A stretch of DNA of 64,000 nt from NCBI RefSeq assembly GCF_030811685.1, contig NZ_JAUSRF010000006.1:186001-250000 (forward strand), in the 5' to 3' direction. The position numbers and the translations under genes were made by a program. Of this stretch, positions 52,920-62,441 are shown piece after piece. Under the pieces are notes generated by a model, which did not search any database, had not been told where the DNA came from, and saw nothing but the letters and a program-made list of their open reading frames with translations. Numbering within the stretch: the stretch's first letter is position 1; every line of letters begins with the position of its first letter. Source of the stretch: Neorhizobium huautlense. GTDB taxonomy: Bacteria; Pseudomonadota; Alphaproteobacteria; Rhizobiales; Rhizobiaceae.

Positions 52920-54026
52920 TTGCATAAATCGAAGACTATTTTGCCGCTCGTTTCGAAATCGATCGGTGCCCTGATGGCTTTTTCGGTGTTTTCCGCCGGT
53001 TTCGCATCGGTGGCCGAGGCCAATCCGAAAATGGTGGTCGATGTGCGCACCGGCCGGGTGATCAGTCACACGGAAGCGTTTCGCAAGTGGTATCCGGCAT
53101 CGCTGACCAAGCTGATGACGGCCTATGTCACCTTCCGTGCCATCAAGGGCGGGCGACTGAGCCTCGACAGCGTCGTGACGATGAGCAAGCGGGCGGCCGA
53201 CCAGCCGGCCAGCAAGATGTATTTCAAGCCGGGCACGCGCCTGACGCTGGACAATGCGCTGAAGATGACGCTGGTGAAATCCGCCAATGATGTCGCTGTC
53301 GCGGTGGCCGAAACCGTCGGTGGTTCGCACGAGCAGTTCGTGGCGATGATGAATTCCGAAGCGGCCCGGCTCGGCATGAATTCGACACGCTTCATCAATC
53401 CGCATGGCCTGCCCGGCAAGGGGCAATATACGACCGCGCGTGATCTTGCGATCCTGACGGTTCAATTGAAGCGGGAGTTTCCGGAATTTGCCGGTTATTT
53501 CTCGATCGAGGGTATCGACGTCGGCAAGAAACAATATGCCAATTTCAACATGCTGATCGGCCGTTTCGATGGTGCCGACGGCATGAAGACCGGCTTTATC
53601 TGTGCCTCCGGTTTCAACCAGATCGGTTCGGCCACCCGTAACGGGCGCTCGGTCGTCACGGTCGTGCTCGGCTCGGATAGCCTTGCCGGTCGCGCCGATG
53701 ACACCGCCAACCTGCTGCAGGCGGGGCTGACCGCCGGTGCGAACGAAGGTGTACCGCTTGGCCGTCTGGCGCCTTATGGCGATACGGTCGCCGTCAACGA
53801 TATCAGCGCCGAAATCTGTAACCCCAAGGCGGCAAAGATGCGCAGCGAAACGCGCGACGATGCCGGCCGCATGATTACCCATTCACCCTATATCCGCGAG
53901 CTGTCGCACCCGATCGTCTATACCTCCGCCGCACCCATGGCGGGCGTGGAAGCGGTTGCTTCGACCACGGGCGCCGGCCAGTTCGCCAACGTGCCGATCC
54001 CGATCCCGCGTCCGAGCACTTTCTGA
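52920..54026 (+). CDS. dacC: D-alanyl-D-alanine carboxypeptidase (S11, PBP5/6-type)
   Basis: 368 residues from TTG 52920 with GAGGA 7 bases before; a TTG at 52902 is less likely. Signal peptide (about 1-35) then Ser61-x-x-Lys64 in S-L-T-K, S-A-N near 122, and Lys223-Thr-Gly, the three penicillin-binding motifs of peptidase S11. It trims D-Ala from peptidoglycan pentapeptides in the periplasm. A Pro-rich tail replaces the usual C-terminal amphipathic anchor. Confidence 0.88.
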   Translation: MHKSKTILPLVSKSIGALMAFSVFSAGFASVAEANPKMVVDVRTGRVISHTEAFRKWYPASLTKLMTAYVTFRAIKGGRLSLDSVVTMSKRAADQPASKMYFKPGTRLTLDNALKMTLVKSANDVAVAVAETVGGSHEQFVAMMNSEAARLGMNSTRFINPHGLPGKGQYTTARDLAILTVQLKREFPEFAGYFSIEGIDVGKKQYANFNMLIGRFDGADGMKTGFICASGFNQIGSATRNGRSVVTVVLGSDSLAGRADDTANLLQAGLTAGANEGVPLGRLAPYGDTVAVNDISAEICNPKAAKMRSETRDDAGRMITHSPYIRELSHPIVYTSAAPMAGVEAVASTTGAGQFANVPIPIPRPSTF

Positions 54027-54072
54027 TCGCGGCGATCTGGTTCCGCCAAAAGCAGGCCAGAAAGTACAGACC

Positions 54073-55263
54073 ATGTCCATCCTGCGCGACCGTATTCCGG
54101 TTTCGATCCTCACCGGTTTTCTCGGTGCCGGCAAATCGACCTTGCTCAACCGTATCCTGAAAGATCCGGCGACCAAGGATACGGCGGTTATCATCAACGA
54201 GTTCGGTGAGGTGGGGATCGACAATCTGCTCGTCGAATCCTCAGGTGATACCTTGCTGCAGCTGTCCAATGGCTGCCTGTGCTGCACCATTCGCGGCGAG
54301 CTGGTGGACACGCTGGCGACGCTGATCGATCAGGTGCAGACGAAAAAGCTGCAGCCGATCCGCCGCGTGGTGATCGAAACGACCGGCCTTGCCGATCCGG
54401 CGCCGGTCATGCAGGCGGTGATGGGCAATCCGGTCATCGCCCAGAATTTTGAGTTGGATGGCGTGATTACCGTGGTCGATGCCGTCAATGGCCTGTCCAC
54501 GCTCGACCGTCATCCGGAAGGTGTGAAGCAGGCGGCGGTGGCCGACCGGCTGATAATTTCGAAACAGGGCATGGCGGAAGCCGATACGCTGGCGGCGTTG
54601 AAGGCGCGACTTGCTACACTTAATCCGCGCGCGCCGGTGATCGATGGTGACAGCGCCGAGGCCGGCACGGCCATGATCCTTGCCAATGGTCTCTATGATC
54701 CGGACACCAAGATCGCCGATGTAAGCCGCTGGCTGCGCGACGAGATGGCGGCGGACGCACATGATCATAGCCATCATGATCATCATGATGGCCACCATCA
54801 CCACGACCATGATCACCATGGGCATGACCATGGACATTCCCATCACGACCATGGTCATCACCACCATCATGATGTGAACCGCCATGGCGATGACATTCGC
54901 TCCTTCTCGATGATCCACGACCAGCCGATCTCGCCCATGGCGATCGAGATGTTCGTGGACCTCATGCGCTCGGCGCATGGCGAAAAGCTTTTGCGTATGA
55001 AGGCAATCGTGGCGCTCAGCGACAATCCTGATCGCCCGCTGGTGCTGCATGGCGTGCAGAGCATCTTTCACCGGCCGGAACGTCTGGCGAAATGGCCGGA
55101 GGGCAGCGATCGTCGCACGCGCATGGTGCTGATCACGCAGGGCATGCCGGAAGCCTTCGTGAAGGACCTGTTTGCCGCCTTTACCGGTGAGCCGCGTGTG
55201 GATCGGCCTGATCGCGCGGCGCTGGAGGACAATCCGCTTGCCGTGCCCGGCCTGAAACTCTGA
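54073..55263 (+). CDS. CobW-family (COG0523) GTPase with His-rich insert
   Basis: 396 residues. GTPase with Walker A G-F-L-G-A-G-K-S-T near residue 15 and the metal site G-C-L-C-C near 73 (C-x-C-C). Residues about 229-272 are a His/Asp-rich insert, 25 histidines in some 43 residues, between the GTPase and the C-terminal domain. Such proteins deliver zinc, cobalt or other metals to targets. No Zur box was recognised upstream. The ATG at 54073 gives the conserved start; the frame is open from 53956. Confidence 0.88.
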   Translation: MSILRDRIPVSILTGFLGAGKSTLLNRILKDPATKDTAVIINEFGEVGIDNLLVESSGDTLLQLSNGCLCCTIRGELVDTLATLIDQVQTKKLQPIRRVVIETTGLADPAPVMQAVMGNPVIAQNFELDGVITVVDAVNGLSTLDRHPEGVKQAAVADRLIISKQGMAEADTLAALKARLATLNPRAPVIDGDSAEAGTAMILANGLYDPDTKIADVSRWLRDEMAADAHDHSHHDHHDGHHHHDHDHHGHDHGHSHHDHGHHHHHDVNRHGDDIRSFSMIHDQPISPMAIEMFVDLMRSAHGEKLLRMKAIVALSDNPDRPLVLHGVQSIFHRPERLAKWPEGSDRRTRMVLITQGMPEAFVKDLFAAFTGEPRVDRPDRAALEDNPLAVPGLKL

Positions 55264-55266
55264 GGC

Positions 55267-55515
55267 TCAGGCCACAGGTCCCTTACGGATCAGAAAACGG
55301 TGACCGTCCGTCGTTTTTTCAGATGACAGGACGGTATGCCCGTCTTCCCGGCAGAAATGCGGGATGTCGATGCCGGCGAGCGGGTCGCTGGTCTCGATGA
55401 GAAGATCATCGCCCGAATGCATGTCCTTCAGGCGCCGGCGCGTTTTCAGCACCGGCAGCGGACATTTGAGGCCTCTGAGATCATAAACTGCGGCTGTGTC
55501 GCTGGTGTCGCCCAT
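55267..55515 (-). CDS. tusA: TusA/SirA-family sulfur-transfer protein
   Basis: 82 residues. The motif L-R-G-L-K-C-P-L-P-V-L-K-T-R with the reactive Cys in C-P-x-P at residue 18 is the TusA signature. It passes sulfur in tRNA thiolation and cofactor assembly in relatives. It starts 7 bases after the L,D-transpeptidase gene ends, on the same strand; the coding ends of tusA and the CobW gene meet with only 3 bases between. Confidence 0.88.
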   Translation of the reverse strand: MGDTSDTAAVYDLRGLKCPLPVLKTRRRLKDMHSGDDLLIETSDPLAGIDIPHFCREDGHTVLSSEKTTDGHRFLIRKGPVA

Positions 55516-55522
55516 CGGGCAA

Positions 55523-56836
55523 CTACCAGAGCTTCCAGAACGGCTTCTTTTCTTCCGGCTGGGGTGCCGGTGCATAGGCAAGCGGGTTCTGCGCCGGAAC
55601 AGGGATGGCACCGGTGGAAGTCGAACCGTCGCGGTCGGTCTTGGTCGCGACATTGGTCTGCGCCGTGTCGGCAGCCGCCGGTGCGCCGCGGCGCTTCTGG
55701 GCTTCGGCTTCCATCACCGCAGCGGCGCTGGTGCGTGGCTGGGCAGCCTGAGCGCCTGCGGTGCCATTGGCGGGAGCGGAGGCAACAACAGGGCCTGCCG
55801 GCTTAGAGCCGGATCCCATGCGCGAGGCCATCATCTTTTCGAATTCGGACTGCTTCATCAGCTTGCCGGCTTCGAGCGAGGTGCCGGTCGGCGCAAATGC
55901 CAGTTCGCGGCCCTTACGCTTGTCGGCGACAACGGCCTTGCGCTCGGCTTCGCTCGGCTCGTACCAGACCATGCCGTCGAGCTTGTTCACGGCCTTGGTG
56001 TAGGCGAGATCGTAGTTCTTTTCGTAAGAAGCGAGTGCGACGTTCAGCGCCGGAGGCGTCGACATGGTCGGGCAGGCGCCACCTGCATTGAAGCCGCCGC
56101 TGGCCTGCTGGTTGAAGACGTATTTCTTCTCGCAGACATTCACTTCTGGCGGACGCTTGGTGACTTCGAAATTGTCGTAACCGACCTTCAGCATCTTCCA
56201 GAATTCGAAATGTTCGCTGCCACGATGGCGGGCCATGTTTTCCGCCGTCATGCGGAAGGGGAACGCCTGCATCTGCACGGAGGTCTGGCCGCCCTTGAAG
56301 GCGTCGCGGGCAAAACCGTAGATTTCGAGGATCTGTTCGTCGGTCATCGAATAACAGCCGGACGACGAACAGGCGCCATGGATCATCAGGTTCGAACCGG
56401 TGCGCGCATTGGCGGCGTCATAACGGTTCGGGAAGCCGGTATTGATGGCGAGGTAATATTTGGAATTCGGGTTCAGGTGCGCAGGCGTCAGGCCGTAAAA
56501 GCCTTCGGGTGCCTGGCGGTCGCCTTCCTTCACCTTGGGGCCGAGTTTGCCGGACCAGGCGCAGATCTGGTAGCTGGTCAGCTTGTCGAAGCGGTTGTCG
56601 GCCTTCGCCTTCCAGATCTCCAGCACGCCTTCTTCCTTGAAGATGCGGATCATGATCGGCGAGGTGCGCGGCATGTCCTTCTTCTGCATCTCGGCGACGA
56701 TGCGCGAGGACAGAGGCTGCTCGACCTTGTTCTTGACCTTGGAAATATCGATGCTCGACGCTGAATCCAGCGTGTCATTGCAGCCGGTCAAAACCGTGCC
56801 GACGAGAAGGGCGAGGGCGATGTGTTTCAGGCGCAT
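55523..56836 (-). CDS. L,D-transpeptidase lipoprotein (YkuD, YafK-like)
   Basis: 437 residues. Signal with lipobox L-T-G-C, lipid-bearing Cys19. The catalytic YkuD motif H-G-A-C-S-S-S-G-C-Y-S-M-T near 151-163 has the nucleophile Cys. The C-terminal third is Ala/Pro-rich, low complexity. It would make or cut 3-3 peptidoglycan links or tether proteins; 3-3 links are abundant in polar-growing rhizobia. ATG at 56836 chosen; GTG and TTG lie just before it. Confidence 0.85.
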   Translation of the reverse strand: MRLKHIALALLVGTVLTGCNDTLDSASSIDISKVKNKVEQPLSSRIVAEMQKKDMPRTSPIMIRIFKEEGVLEIWKAKADNRFDKLTSYQICAWSGKLGPKVKEGDRQAPEGFYGLTPAHLNPNSKYYLAINTGFPNRYDAANARTGSNLMIHGACSSSGCYSMTDEQILEIYGFARDAFKGGQTSVQMQAFPFRMTAENMARHRGSEHFEFWKMLKVGYDNFEVTKRPPEVNVCEKKYVFNQQASGGFNAGGACPTMSTPPALNVALASYEKNYDLAYTKAVNKLDGMVWYEPSEAERKAVVADKRKGRELAFAPTGTSLEAGKLMKQSEFEKMMASRMGSGSKPAGPVVASAPANGTAGAQAAQPRTSAAAVMEAEAQKRRGAPAAADTAQTNVATKTDRDGSTSTGAIPVPAQNPLAYAPAPQPEEKKPFWKLW

Positions 56837-57029
56837 CACGGACAACCACGTATTGCTGACGATACGAATGAAGCAAGCGGAGGCAAGCTTCGCATCCATT
56901 CTCAATAGAATGGTAATCTTTACATCTTCTTAACCGCATACGACGATGCCGGCCGCAAATCAAGCGACCGGCATGGTCTAGCATAGCAATGTGACTGTCA
57001 ATGCGGCGGTTTTCCGGCCGCATCGACTT

Positions 57030-57983
57030 TTAAAGATTGCGGCCGATCGCCAAAAATTTCTGGCGACGGGCATTGCGCACTTCTTCACCCGACAGCTGGC
57101 CGAGCTCGGCGAGTGCCTTTTCGATGACATTGCCGGCGGCGTTGATGACGGTTTCCGGTTCACGATGGGCGCCGCCCAGCGGCTCCGCAATGATCTCGTC
57201 GATGACGCCAAGGCCCTTGAGGTCTTCGGCGGTGATCTTCATGTTGGTCGCTGCTTCGCGGGCGCGAGTGCTGTCGCGCCACAGGATCGAGGCTGCACCT
57301 TCCGGCGAAATGACCGAATAGATCGAATGCTCGAGCATGTAGACCTTGTTGCCGGTAGCGATCGCGATCGCGCCGCCGGAACCGCCTTCACCGATGACGA
57401 TAGAAACCATCGGCACTTTCAGGCCAAGGCACATTTCCGTCGAGCGGGCGATTGCTTCCGCCTGGCCGCGCTCTTCGGCGCCAACGCCGGGATAGGCACC
57501 GGCCGTGTCGATCAACGAGACGACCGGCAGGCCAAAACGGTCGGCCATTTCCATGACGCGCATGGCCTTGCGATACCCTTCCGGCCGGGCGCTGCCGAAA
57601 TTGTGCTTGATGCGGGTCTTGGTGTCGTGACCCTTTTCCTGGCCGATCAGCGCGACCGGCTGGCCGCGGAAACGGGCAAGGCCTGCCTGAATGGCGGCGT
57701 CTTCACCAAACGTGCGGTCGCCGGCGAGCGGCGTAAATTCGGTGAACAGGCTTGCCGCGTAATCGACGAAGTGCGGGCGCTGCGGGTGGCGCGCAACCTG
57801 CGTCTTCTGCCAGGCGGTGAGTTTTGAATAGATATCCTGGATCGCTTCGCGAACCCGGATTTCGAGGCGCCCGATCTCGTCCGAGGTATCGATGCTCTCG
57901 TCTTCGGTTGCGAGCTTTTTCAGCTCGTGGATCTTGCCTTCGAGATCCGCAATGGGTTTTTCGAAATCGAGATAAGTCTGCAT
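57030..57983 (-). CDS. accA: Acetyl-CoA carboxylase carboxyltransferase alpha subunit
   Basis: 317 residues. Carries the crotonase-like carboxyltransferase core with [16 protein letters not shown] and the oxyanion G-E-G-G-S-G-G-A. With AccD it makes malonyl-CoA for fatty acids. The ATG at 57983 is preferred over 57992. It is 53 bases from the xerD stop, same strand. Confidence 0.95.
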   Translation of the reverse strand: MQTYLDFEKPIADLEGKIHELKKLATEDESIDTSDEIGRLEIRVREAIQDIYSKLTAWQKTQVARHPQRPHFVDYAASLFTEFTPLAGDRTFGEDAAIQAGLARFRGQPVALIGQEKGHDTKTRIKHNFGSARPEGYRKAMRVMEMADRFGLPVVSLIDTAGAYPGVGAEERGQAEAIARSTEMCLGLKVPMVSIVIGEGGSGGAIAIATGNKVYMLEHSIYSVISPEGAASILWRDSTRAREAATNMKITAEDLKGLGVIDEIIAEPLGGAHREPETVINAAGNVIEKALAELGQLSGEEVRNARRQKFLAIGRNL

Positions 57984-58036
57984 AAGAACCATTTTCCGAT
58001 CTTGCTGGCTGATGGCTGGCCGCGCGTTTGACCGCT

Positions 58037-58984
58037 CTAATCCCGGTTTTTGGCCTGTTTTGCAAGAGGGTGATGCGTTTCCACCAGTTCACGAAGCCTT
58101 TCTTCCAGAACATGTGTGTATATCTGCGTGGTGGAAATGTCTGAATGGCCAAGCAGTTCCTGCACCACACGCAGGTCTGCGCCATTGGCCAGAAGATGGC
58201 TGGCAAAGGCGTGACGCAGCACGTGTGGAGAGATCGCCGATGCCGGTAATCCAGCCCGGATGGCCAGATCCTTCAGGTCGCGGGCAAACACCTGGCGGGG
58301 CAAAAAACCGTCCTTGCCGGAAGAGGGGAAAAGCCACGGGCTTTCTTCCGTCTGTTCCTTCCGGCGTGCGGCTTCTGTTTTCGATTCACCATAAATCCGC
58401 ATCGCCTCGATGGCGGCGCGCGACAGCGGCACCAGTCTTTCCTTGTTGCCCTTGCCCTTGATCATCAGGAAGCGGCCCTGCTGATCGAGCACGCGCGCCG
58501 GCAGGGAAACGAGCTCGCTGACACGCATGCCCGTCGCATAAAGAAGCTCCAGCAGCGCCAGCATGCGCTGCCGTGACAACTGCCCGGGTGCTGGATCTGC
58601 CGCTTCGCTTGCCGCCTGTGCGAGCAGCTTGCCGACATGATCCTCGCTCAAGGTCTTCGGCAGCGAGCGGCCCTTCTTGGGGGCATCGAGAATGGAAGTC
58701 GGATCGTCGCCGCGCAGGCCTTCGGCGTAGAGAAACTTGTAGAATTGCCGCATGGAAGACAGGCGTCGCGCCTGCGACGATGTGGCAAAACCCTGGCGGC
58801 CGAGATGGGCGAGATAAGCGGAGAGGTCGGCGCTCTGAGCGAGCACCAGCGTCTGCTTCTTGCCGAGAAATTCGCGCAGGTCGGTCAGGTCGCGTTCATA
58901 GGATAAGAGCGTGTTGGCGGCGGCTCCGCGCTCCGCGCTCATCATTTCCAGAAAAGCTTCCAGTTGTGCGCCAGACAAATCCAT
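58037..58984 (-). CDS. xerD: Tyrosine recombinase XerD
   Basis: 315 residues. Catalytic residues: Arg in T-G-M-R-V-S-E, Lys in G-K-G-N-K-E-R, H-V-L-R-H, H in L-G-H-S-D and Tyr in T-T-Q-I-Y-T-H. Partner of XerC. ATG at 58984 follows a GTG. No dif-like 28-bp site was recognised in the window. It is followed by accA and preceded by a small membrane protein gene. Confidence 0.9.
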   Translation of the reverse strand: MDLSGAQLEAFLEMMSAERGAAANTLLSYERDLTDLREFLGKKQTLVLAQSADLSAYLAHLGRQGFATSSQARRLSSMRQFYKFLYAEGLRGDDPTSILDAPKKGRSLPKTLSEDHVGKLLAQAASEAADPAPGQLSRQRMLALLELLYATGMRVSELVSLPARVLDQQGRFLMIKGKGNKERLVPLSRAAIEAMRIYGESKTEAARRKEQTEESPWLFPSSGKDGFLPRQVFARDLKDLAIRAGLPASAISPHVLRHAFASHLLANGADLRVVQELLGHSDISTTQIYTHVLEERLRELVETHHPLAKQAKNRD

Positions 58985-59003
58985 CACGTCCGGTCCATTT
59001 CGT

Positions 59004-59174
59004 TCAAGGTCTTGCCGGGGCGGTCGGGGCCGGTGGGTTCAGGCGTTCGGAAGGTACGCGCACGGTCACGTCGCGCTCCTTCGGTTCCACCAGCAGAACC
59101 AGCGCCATCATGCTTCCGTAGATCACCCCTGCGATGACGGCCAGGATGAAGAGAAACCGGAAGAGTGTGGGCAT
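59004..59174 (-). CDS. Small membrane protein upstream of xerD
   Basis: 56 residues with one hydrophobic helix (about 6-27) and a basic/Pro-rich C-terminus. GGAG sits 8 bases before the ATG at 59174. The gene is co-directional with xerD (19-base gap) and head-to-head with aroK. I do not recognise a family, but placement and a good ribosome site argue for a real gene. Confidence 0.6.
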   Translation of the reverse strand: MPTLFRFLFILAVIAGVIYGSMMALVLLVEPKERDVTVRVPSERLNPPAPTAPARP

Positions 59175-59376
59175 GCGGGGCTCCGTTTGATTGGCCCCTT
59201 TATGAGCAAAGCCTTCTCTCAGTGCAAGCCGGCTTTCGCTGACATTCGGGTACCCGGCCTGCGGTTTTCCGTTCGCGTTGCAGGTCTGCTTCGCATCACT
59301 GTCCAGAAGCGTCGGTTGCATCTTTCGAGGGTGACAAGCCTTGACGCTGCCGGTGCATTTGTCGATAGGGTTTTCT

Positions 59377-60006
59377 ATGGAAGACCCCAAGGAACAGGCT
59401 TACCCGGCAATGACCGATCTTGTTATGCCCGAGGCACTCACCGCAGCGCCGTCGCTGAGCGACAGGGCGCGCGAGGCACTGGGTGGCCGCAACCTGATCT
59501 TCGTGGGGCTGATGGGCGCGGGCAAGTCGGCGATCGGCCGTCTGGTGGCGCAGCAGCTTTCGCTGCCGTTCGTCGATACCGATGCCGAAATCGAAAAGGT
59601 TTCGCGCATGACGATTTCCGAACTTTTTGCCACCTATGGCGAAACGGAATTTCGTGCGCTTGAAGCGCGGGTGATGGAGCGGCTTTTGCATCAGTCGCAG
59701 CGCGTTGTTTCTACCGGTGGCGGCGCCTTCATCAACGAGCAGACACGTGGGCATATCAAGGATGGCGGGTTGTCGATCTGGCTGCGCGCCGATCTTGATC
59801 TTTTGTGGGAGCGCGTGCGCAAGCGCGATACGCGGCCATTGCTGAAGACCGAAAACCCCAAGCAGACGCTGGAAAACCTGATGAACCAGCGTTACCCGAT
59901 CTATGCGGAAGCCGAGTTGACGGTCGAATCGGCGGATGTCCGCAAGGAAACCATGGCGCATAATGTACTGGCTGCGATTGCGGGGCTTTCCGCCCGCGGC
60001 CAGTAA
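59377..60006 (+). CDS. aroK: Shikimate kinase
   Basis: 209 residues. Walker A G-L-M-G-A-G-K-S near 45-52, shikimate-binding D-T-D near 69-71, and G-G-G-A near 117-120. Phosphorylates shikimate in aromatic amino-acid synthesis. The ATG at 59377 gives an N-terminal extension of about 40 residues before the core, usual for rhizobial forms; ATG 59410 is an alternative. aroB begins 23 bases downstream. Confidence 0.93.
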   Translation: MEDPKEQAYPAMTDLVMPEALTAAPSLSDRAREALGGRNLIFVGLMGAGKSAIGRLVAQQLSLPFVDTDAEIEKVSRMTISELFATYGETEFRALEARVMERLLHQSQRVVSTGGGAFINEQTRGHIKDGGLSIWLRADLDLLWERVRKRDTRPLLKTENPKQTLENLMNQRYPIYAEAELTVESADVRKETMAHNVLAAIAGLSARGQ

Positions 60007-60029
60007 TCCAGCAGTGGAAAGTGATTGAA

Positions 60030-61163
60030 ATGACGACGTCCTCTTCGCAAGCGACTGAGAAACTGGTGCATGTTCCGCTCGGTGACCGCGCCTACGATAT
60101 TCTCATCGGCCCCGGCCTGATCGGGCGTGCGGGCGGAGAAATCACCAGCCGCATCAAGGGCCGCAAGGTCGCCATCGTCACCGACGAGAACGTTGCGCCG
60201 CTTTATCTTGAAGCTTTGACGGATGCCTTGCAGACCGACGGTATCGAGGTTGCCTCGCTGACGCTGCCGGCTGGCGAAAAGACCAAGAGCCTCGATCATC
60301 TGGCTGCCGTCTGCGACATGGCGCTGGCAGCCAGGATCGAGCGAAACGATGCGATCATCGCGCTGGGTGGCGGCGTGATCGGCGATCTCGCCGGTTTTGC
60401 CGCCGGCATCGTGCGCCGTGGCGTGCGTTTCGTGCAGATCCCGACCTCGCTCCTCTCTCAGGTCGATAGTTCCGTCGGTGGCAAGACCGGCGTCAATTCC
60501 CGCCACGGCAAGAACCTGCTCGGCGTCTTCCATCAGCCGGATCTGGTTCTGGCCGATACCGATACGCTCAACACGCTGAGCGAACGCGAATTCCGCGCCG
60601 GTTATGCTGAAGTTGCGAAATACGGACTGATCGACAAGCCTGACTTTTTCGAATGGCTGGAAAAGAACTGGAAAGATGTGTTTTCCGGCGGTCCGGCCCG
60701 TGCCGAGGCGATTGCCATCAGCTGTCAGGCGAAGTCGGATGTCGTCGTCGAGGACGAATTCGAAAACGGCCGCCGGGCGCTGCTCAATCTTGGCCACACA
60801 TTTGGCCACGCGCTGGAAGCCGCGACGCAATATGACAGCAGCCGCCTTGTGCATGGCGAAGGTGTCGCCATCGGCATGGCGCTTGCTTACCGGTTTTCCG
60901 CCCGTCTCAATCTGGCAAGCCCGGATGATGCCGAGCGTGTCGAGGCGCATTTGCAGGCCGTCGGCCTGCCGACCCGTATCAGCGACATTCCGGGTGAAGT
61001 CCTGCCGGTCGAGCGCCTGATGGAAGCGATCGCACAGGACAAGAAGGTCAAGAGCGGCAAGCTCACCTTCATTCTCACGCGCGGCATCGGCCAGTCTTAT
61101 GTCGCTGATGATGTGGCGGCGTCGGAAGTCCTGACATTCCTGGAGTTGCAAAAGGCACGATGA
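60030..61163 (+). CDS. aroB: 3-dehydroquinate synthase
   Basis: 377 residues. NAD motif L-G-G-G-V-I-G-D-L-A-G-F-A-A-G near 114-128 and zinc ligands in A-E-V-A-K-Y-G, G-H-T-F-G-H-A and H-G-E-G-V-A. Makes 3-dehydroquinate from DAHP. The ATG at 60030 is preferred to GTG 60021. Its stop overlaps the next gene's start (ATGA), so the CBS protein is coupled. Confidence 0.95.
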   Translation: MTTSSSQATEKLVHVPLGDRAYDILIGPGLIGRAGGEITSRIKGRKVAIVTDENVAPLYLEALTDALQTDGIEVASLTLPAGEKTKSLDHLAAVCDMALAARIERNDAIIALGGGVIGDLAGFAAGIVRRGVRFVQIPTSLLSQVDSSVGGKTGVNSRHGKNLLGVFHQPDLVLADTDTLNTLSEREFRAGYAEVAKYGLIDKPDFFEWLEKNWKDVFSGGPARAEAIAISCQAKSDVVVEDEFENGRRALLNLGHTFGHALEAATQYDSSRLVHGEGVAIGMALAYRFSARLNLASPDDAERVEAHLQAVGLPTRISDIPGEVLPVERLMEAIAQDKKVKSGKLTFILTRGIGQSYVADDVAASEVLTFLELQKAR

Positions 61164-62038
61164 CGTCGAAGAAGGGGTTCTGGTCACGCTTCGTCAATGC
61201 TCTTGTGCGCGGCACGCTGCGCGCGACGGGCACGACGCCGACCCCTTCGACGCTGAAACTGGCCTCGCATGATGATTTGCACGAAGCCCTCGATGAGGTG
61301 CATCGTGAAGGTGATTTCGACAGAGAGGACCGCGATCGCCTGAGCGGTCTGTTCGATCTGGAAGAGCTCGAAGTCTCCGACGTGATGGTGCACCGCATGG
61401 CGATGCGCGCCGTCAATGCTGCCGATCCGCCGGAACAGATCGTCCGCACCGTGCTGGAAAGCCCCTATACCCGCATGCCGGTCTGGCGTGGTTCGACGGA
61501 AAACATCGTCGGCGTCATTCATGCCAAGGATCTGTTGCGGGCTCTGTCCGAGCCGGATGTGCGGCCGGAAACGGTCGATATCGTCAAGGTCGCCCAAAAG
61601 CCGTGGTTCGTCCCGGATACGACCAGCCTCAAGGATCAGCTCAACGCCTTCCTGCGCCGCAAGGTGCATATGGCCGTGGTGGTCGATGAATATGGCGAGA
61701 TGCAGGGCATCGTCACGCTGGAAGACATCATCGAGGAAATCGTCGGCGATATTGCTGATGAGCACGATCCGTCACTGCAGGGTGTGCGGCAGGATGCCGA
61801 TGGTTCGATCATCGTTGATGGCTCGGTGTCGATCCGCGATCTCAATCGTGCGTTGGGCTGGAGCCTGCCCGATACGGAGGCGACGACGATTGCCGGCCTC
61901 GTCATCCACGAATCGAAACTGATCCCGGAAGAGCGGCAGGCTTTCACCTTTTACGAAAAGCGTTTCATCGTGCTGAAGCGCGAAAAGAATCGCATCACCC
62001 GTCTGCGTATCCGGCCGGCGGTCGCGCCAATACCGTAA
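61160..62038 (+). CDS. CBS-domain protein, HlyC/CorC family
   Basis: 292 residues. Two CBS motifs (about 70-190) with V-V-D-E-Y-G-E-M-Q-G-I-V-T-L-E-D-I-I-E-E-I, then a CorC_HlyC transporter-associated domain (about 205-290). No membrane helices, so it is the cytosolic CorC-like form linked to magnesium/cobalt efflux or to hemolysin-like transport. It overlaps aroB by 4 bases. Confidence 0.85.
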   Translation: MTSKKGFWSRFVNALVRGTLRATGTTPTPSTLKLASHDDLHEALDEVHREGDFDREDRDRLSGLFDLEELEVSDVMVHRMAMRAVNAADPPEQIVRTVLESPYTRMPVWRGSTENIVGVIHAKDLLRALSEPDVRPETVDIVKVAQKPWFVPDTTSLKDQLNAFLRRKVHMAVVVDEYGEMQGIVTLEDIIEEIVGDIADEHDPSLQGVRQDADGSIIVDGSVSIRDLNRALGWSLPDTEATTIAGLVIHESKLIPEERQAFTFYEKRFIVLKREKNRITRLRIRPAVAPIP

Positions 62039-62056
62039 TTAGCGCTCGCGCGATTG

Positions 62057-62338
62057 TTACCAGCGGGTCGGCTCGCCCGGTGCTGATGCTTCGACAGAAA
62101 GCGCATGCACACCGGCTTGAAGTTCGGCCTTCAGGATATCATTTATGATCCGGTGCCGCTCGACACGGCTCTTTCCCTCGAACGCTTTCGAAACGATGCG
62201 CACCCGCATATGGGTGCCGCCTTCGCCGTTGAAATGTGGCTGATGACCGGCGTGCTGGTGGCTTTCATCGATCACGTCCATCCGCTCCGGTTGCAGGGCG
62301 TGTGTGAGGCTCGCCTCGATGCGGGCTTTTGTGGTCAT
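62057..62338 (-). CDS. bolA: BolA-family protein
   Basis: 93 residues. Conserved H-x-x-H region (H-Q-H-A-G-H) and a C-terminal helix with V-E-R-H-R-I-I-N-D-I-L. The invariant His of BolA is in R-H-R. It binds iron-sulfur clusters with monothiol glutaredoxins in known cases. GGAGCA precedes the ATG at 62338. It reads against the J-domain gene. Confidence 0.9.
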   Translation of the reverse strand: MTTKARIEASLTHALQPERMDVIDESHQHAGHQPHFNGEGGTHMRVRIVSKAFEGKSRVERHRIINDILKAELQAGVHALSVEASAPGEPTRW

Positions 62339-62441
62339 GACATTGCTCCGAAGCAGCGGGAAAGGGCACTCCAGAAACCAGCAGCAAAGGGAATTGTCAA
62401 TTCTTGTTCTCACCCTTTGTGCAGCCCATAATGTGCGTCTG

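Noticed and set aside
58037-58984. Integrase of a genomic island at xerD
   Set aside because: Sequence and neighbours (accA, aroK) are those of housekeeping XerD, and no att repeats or cargo genes surround it.
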